Source: Pseudobutyrivibrio sp. (GTDB lineage Bacteria; Bacillota_A; Clostridia; Lachnospirales; Lachnospiraceae). From it: DNA of 6,410 nucleotides. The notes below the pieces were generated by a model. The model saw only the letters and a program-made list of their open reading frames with translations. It was not told the DNA's origin and searched no databases. Below are positions 5,979 through 6,410 of this stretch, piece after piece. Numbering within the stretch: the stretch's first letter is position 1; each line of letters opens with the position of its first letter. The stretch spans positions 1 through 6,410 of the forward strand of contig JAILNO010000244.1 in the NCBI GenBank assembly GCA_024691465.1, written 5' to 3'. Made by a program: the position numbers and the translations under genes.

Positions 5979-6266
5979 AAGTATTAGATTTGCTGATTTT
6001 CAATAGAGTAATACTTGGAAATCCTTGTTTTGGAGCTTTTTTTGAAGAATTTGGAAAATGAAAGTATTAGATTCTGTGTTTTTTGGGGGGCTAATACTTT
6101 TTAAGCAAAAATAAATACTCACATCCTAATCTATGCCTATTCAAAAGTATTACCTAGGCTTATATAGCAATTTCTAATACTTGGCACCACCTAAAGTCTG
6201 CCACAAAACCAAGAAAAAGAGAATTCACAGGTATTACTAGCGTCAAAATAACTGATTCTAATACTT
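5979..6266. repeat. Array of four inverted 8-bp pairs, fixed 22-nt interior, ~83-bp period
   Basis: Left arms AAGTATTA are at 5979-5986, 6062-6069 and 6145-6152, with AGGTATTA at 6229-6236. Right arms TAATACTT are at 6009-6016, 6092-6099, 6175-6182 and 6259-6266. Every pair encloses exactly 22 nt. Pairs are separated by 45, 45 and 46 nt, so arm spacing alternates between 30 and 53-54 bp. The 22-nt interiors and the linkers do not resemble each other, except that GAAAGTATTAGATT is shared by units 1 and 2 (5977-5990, 6060-6073). Unit 2 pairs further, giving a 10-bp stem (6061-6070 with 6091-6100). The only arm change (A to G at 6230) would still pair as G-U in a plus-strand RNA. No open reading frame of note crosses the array. 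It could be a phased multi-operator or nucleoprotein site, a run of RNA stem-loops, or a compact array of variable segments. The pattern is certain; the function is unknown. Confidence 0.9.
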
Positions 6267-6336
6267 CGCCCCCAGCAGTAGGGTCCGTCAGAGTCAGCCC
6301 AGGAGGTATCTTAAACTTCAATTCTACATAATTCTA

Positions 6337-6365
6337 TAGACCGTCGTCATTTTTATAGCTATACT
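6337..6365 (+). promoter_or_regulatory. Candidate plus-strand promoter near the right edge
   Basis: TAGACC (6337-6342), a 17-bp spacer and TATACT (6360-6365) resemble a vegetative promoter with a start near 6372. The predicted transcript would begin almost directly with the small hairpin AAGTA-GAAA-TACTT (6373-6386). It would then reach an ATG at 6401, preceded by GGGA. Whether a gene begins at 6401 cannot be judged from the three codons visible. Confidence 0.35.
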
Positions 6366-6372
6366 AATCAGC

Positions 6373-6386
6373 AAGTAGAAATACTT
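6373..6386. repeat. Small hairpin AAGTA-GAAA-TACTT related to the array arms
   Basis: AAGTA (6373-6377) and TACTT (6382-6386) form a five-bp stem closing a GAAA loop, a GNRA tetraloop on the plus-strand RNA. The arms are the outer five bases of the array arms, but the spacing breaks the 83-bp register. It may be a collapsed relative of the array or an unrelated 5' leader hairpin. The stretch 6267-6336 between the array and this region shows no feature I can support. Confidence 0.35.
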
Positions 6387-6410
6387 CTTACTGGGAAACA
6401 ATGAAAATCC

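Noticed and set aside
5979..6266. Standard CRISPR array
   Set aside because: The repeats are only 8 bp, alternate in orientation and have two spacer sizes (22 and 45-46 nt), and no cas gene is in the window.
6324..6410. C-terminal end of a minus-strand gene entering from the right
   Set aside because: Twenty-eight codons are open before a TAG, but the peptide has no coding-like pattern or motif and could be chance in AT-rich DNA.

Overview
The window looks like chromosome of an obligately anaerobic Clostridia-type bacterium (Bacillota). It has a rubrerythrin end, a Crp/Fnr-family regulator, strong GGAGG-type ribosome sites, TATAAT-type promoters, heavy AGG use for arginine, and a very large oxygen-sensitive-type ATPase/reductase fusion of the 2-hydroxyacyl-CoA dehydratase activator superfamily. 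Genus cannot be fixed from the sequence alone.

Layout. Bases 1-120 are the rubredoxin-like C-terminus of a rubrerythrin entering from the left. Bases 165-839 (or 866), minus strand, encode a Crp/Fnr-type regulator that converges on it. The regulator is divergent from a two-gene plus-strand operon. The first gene (954-4745) is a 1263-residue protein with two complete activator-type ATPase modules, a DUF2229-like region and an HgdB-like reductase region. The second (4761-5414) is a two-domain cupin protein translated from a near-perfect Shine-Dalgarno. A DUF985/cupin_5 protein (5450-5917, minus strand) converges on that operon. Bases 5918-6410 contain no clear complete gene.

Control. Between the regulator and the operon lies a perfect 16-bp palindrome (853-868) with the TGTTG-N6-CAACA geometry of a Crp/Fnr site. 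It is centred 41.5 bp upstream of the start predicted from a plus-strand TATAAT, and it lies just downstream of the regulator's own predicted start. The simplest model is one operator that activates the reductase operon and represses the regulator.

The most unexpected structure is at 5979-6266: four copies of an 8-bp inverted pair, AAGTATTA ... TAATACTT. In all four the arms are separated by exactly 22 nt, and the pairs repeat every 83, 83 and 84 bp. The 22-nt interiors and the 45-46-nt linkers are unrelated in sequence, apart from a 6-nt extension shared by the first two left arms. This fixed-geometry, variable-filling array matches no standard CRISPR, iteron or attC element that I recognise. 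It begins directly upstream of the cupin_5 promoter.
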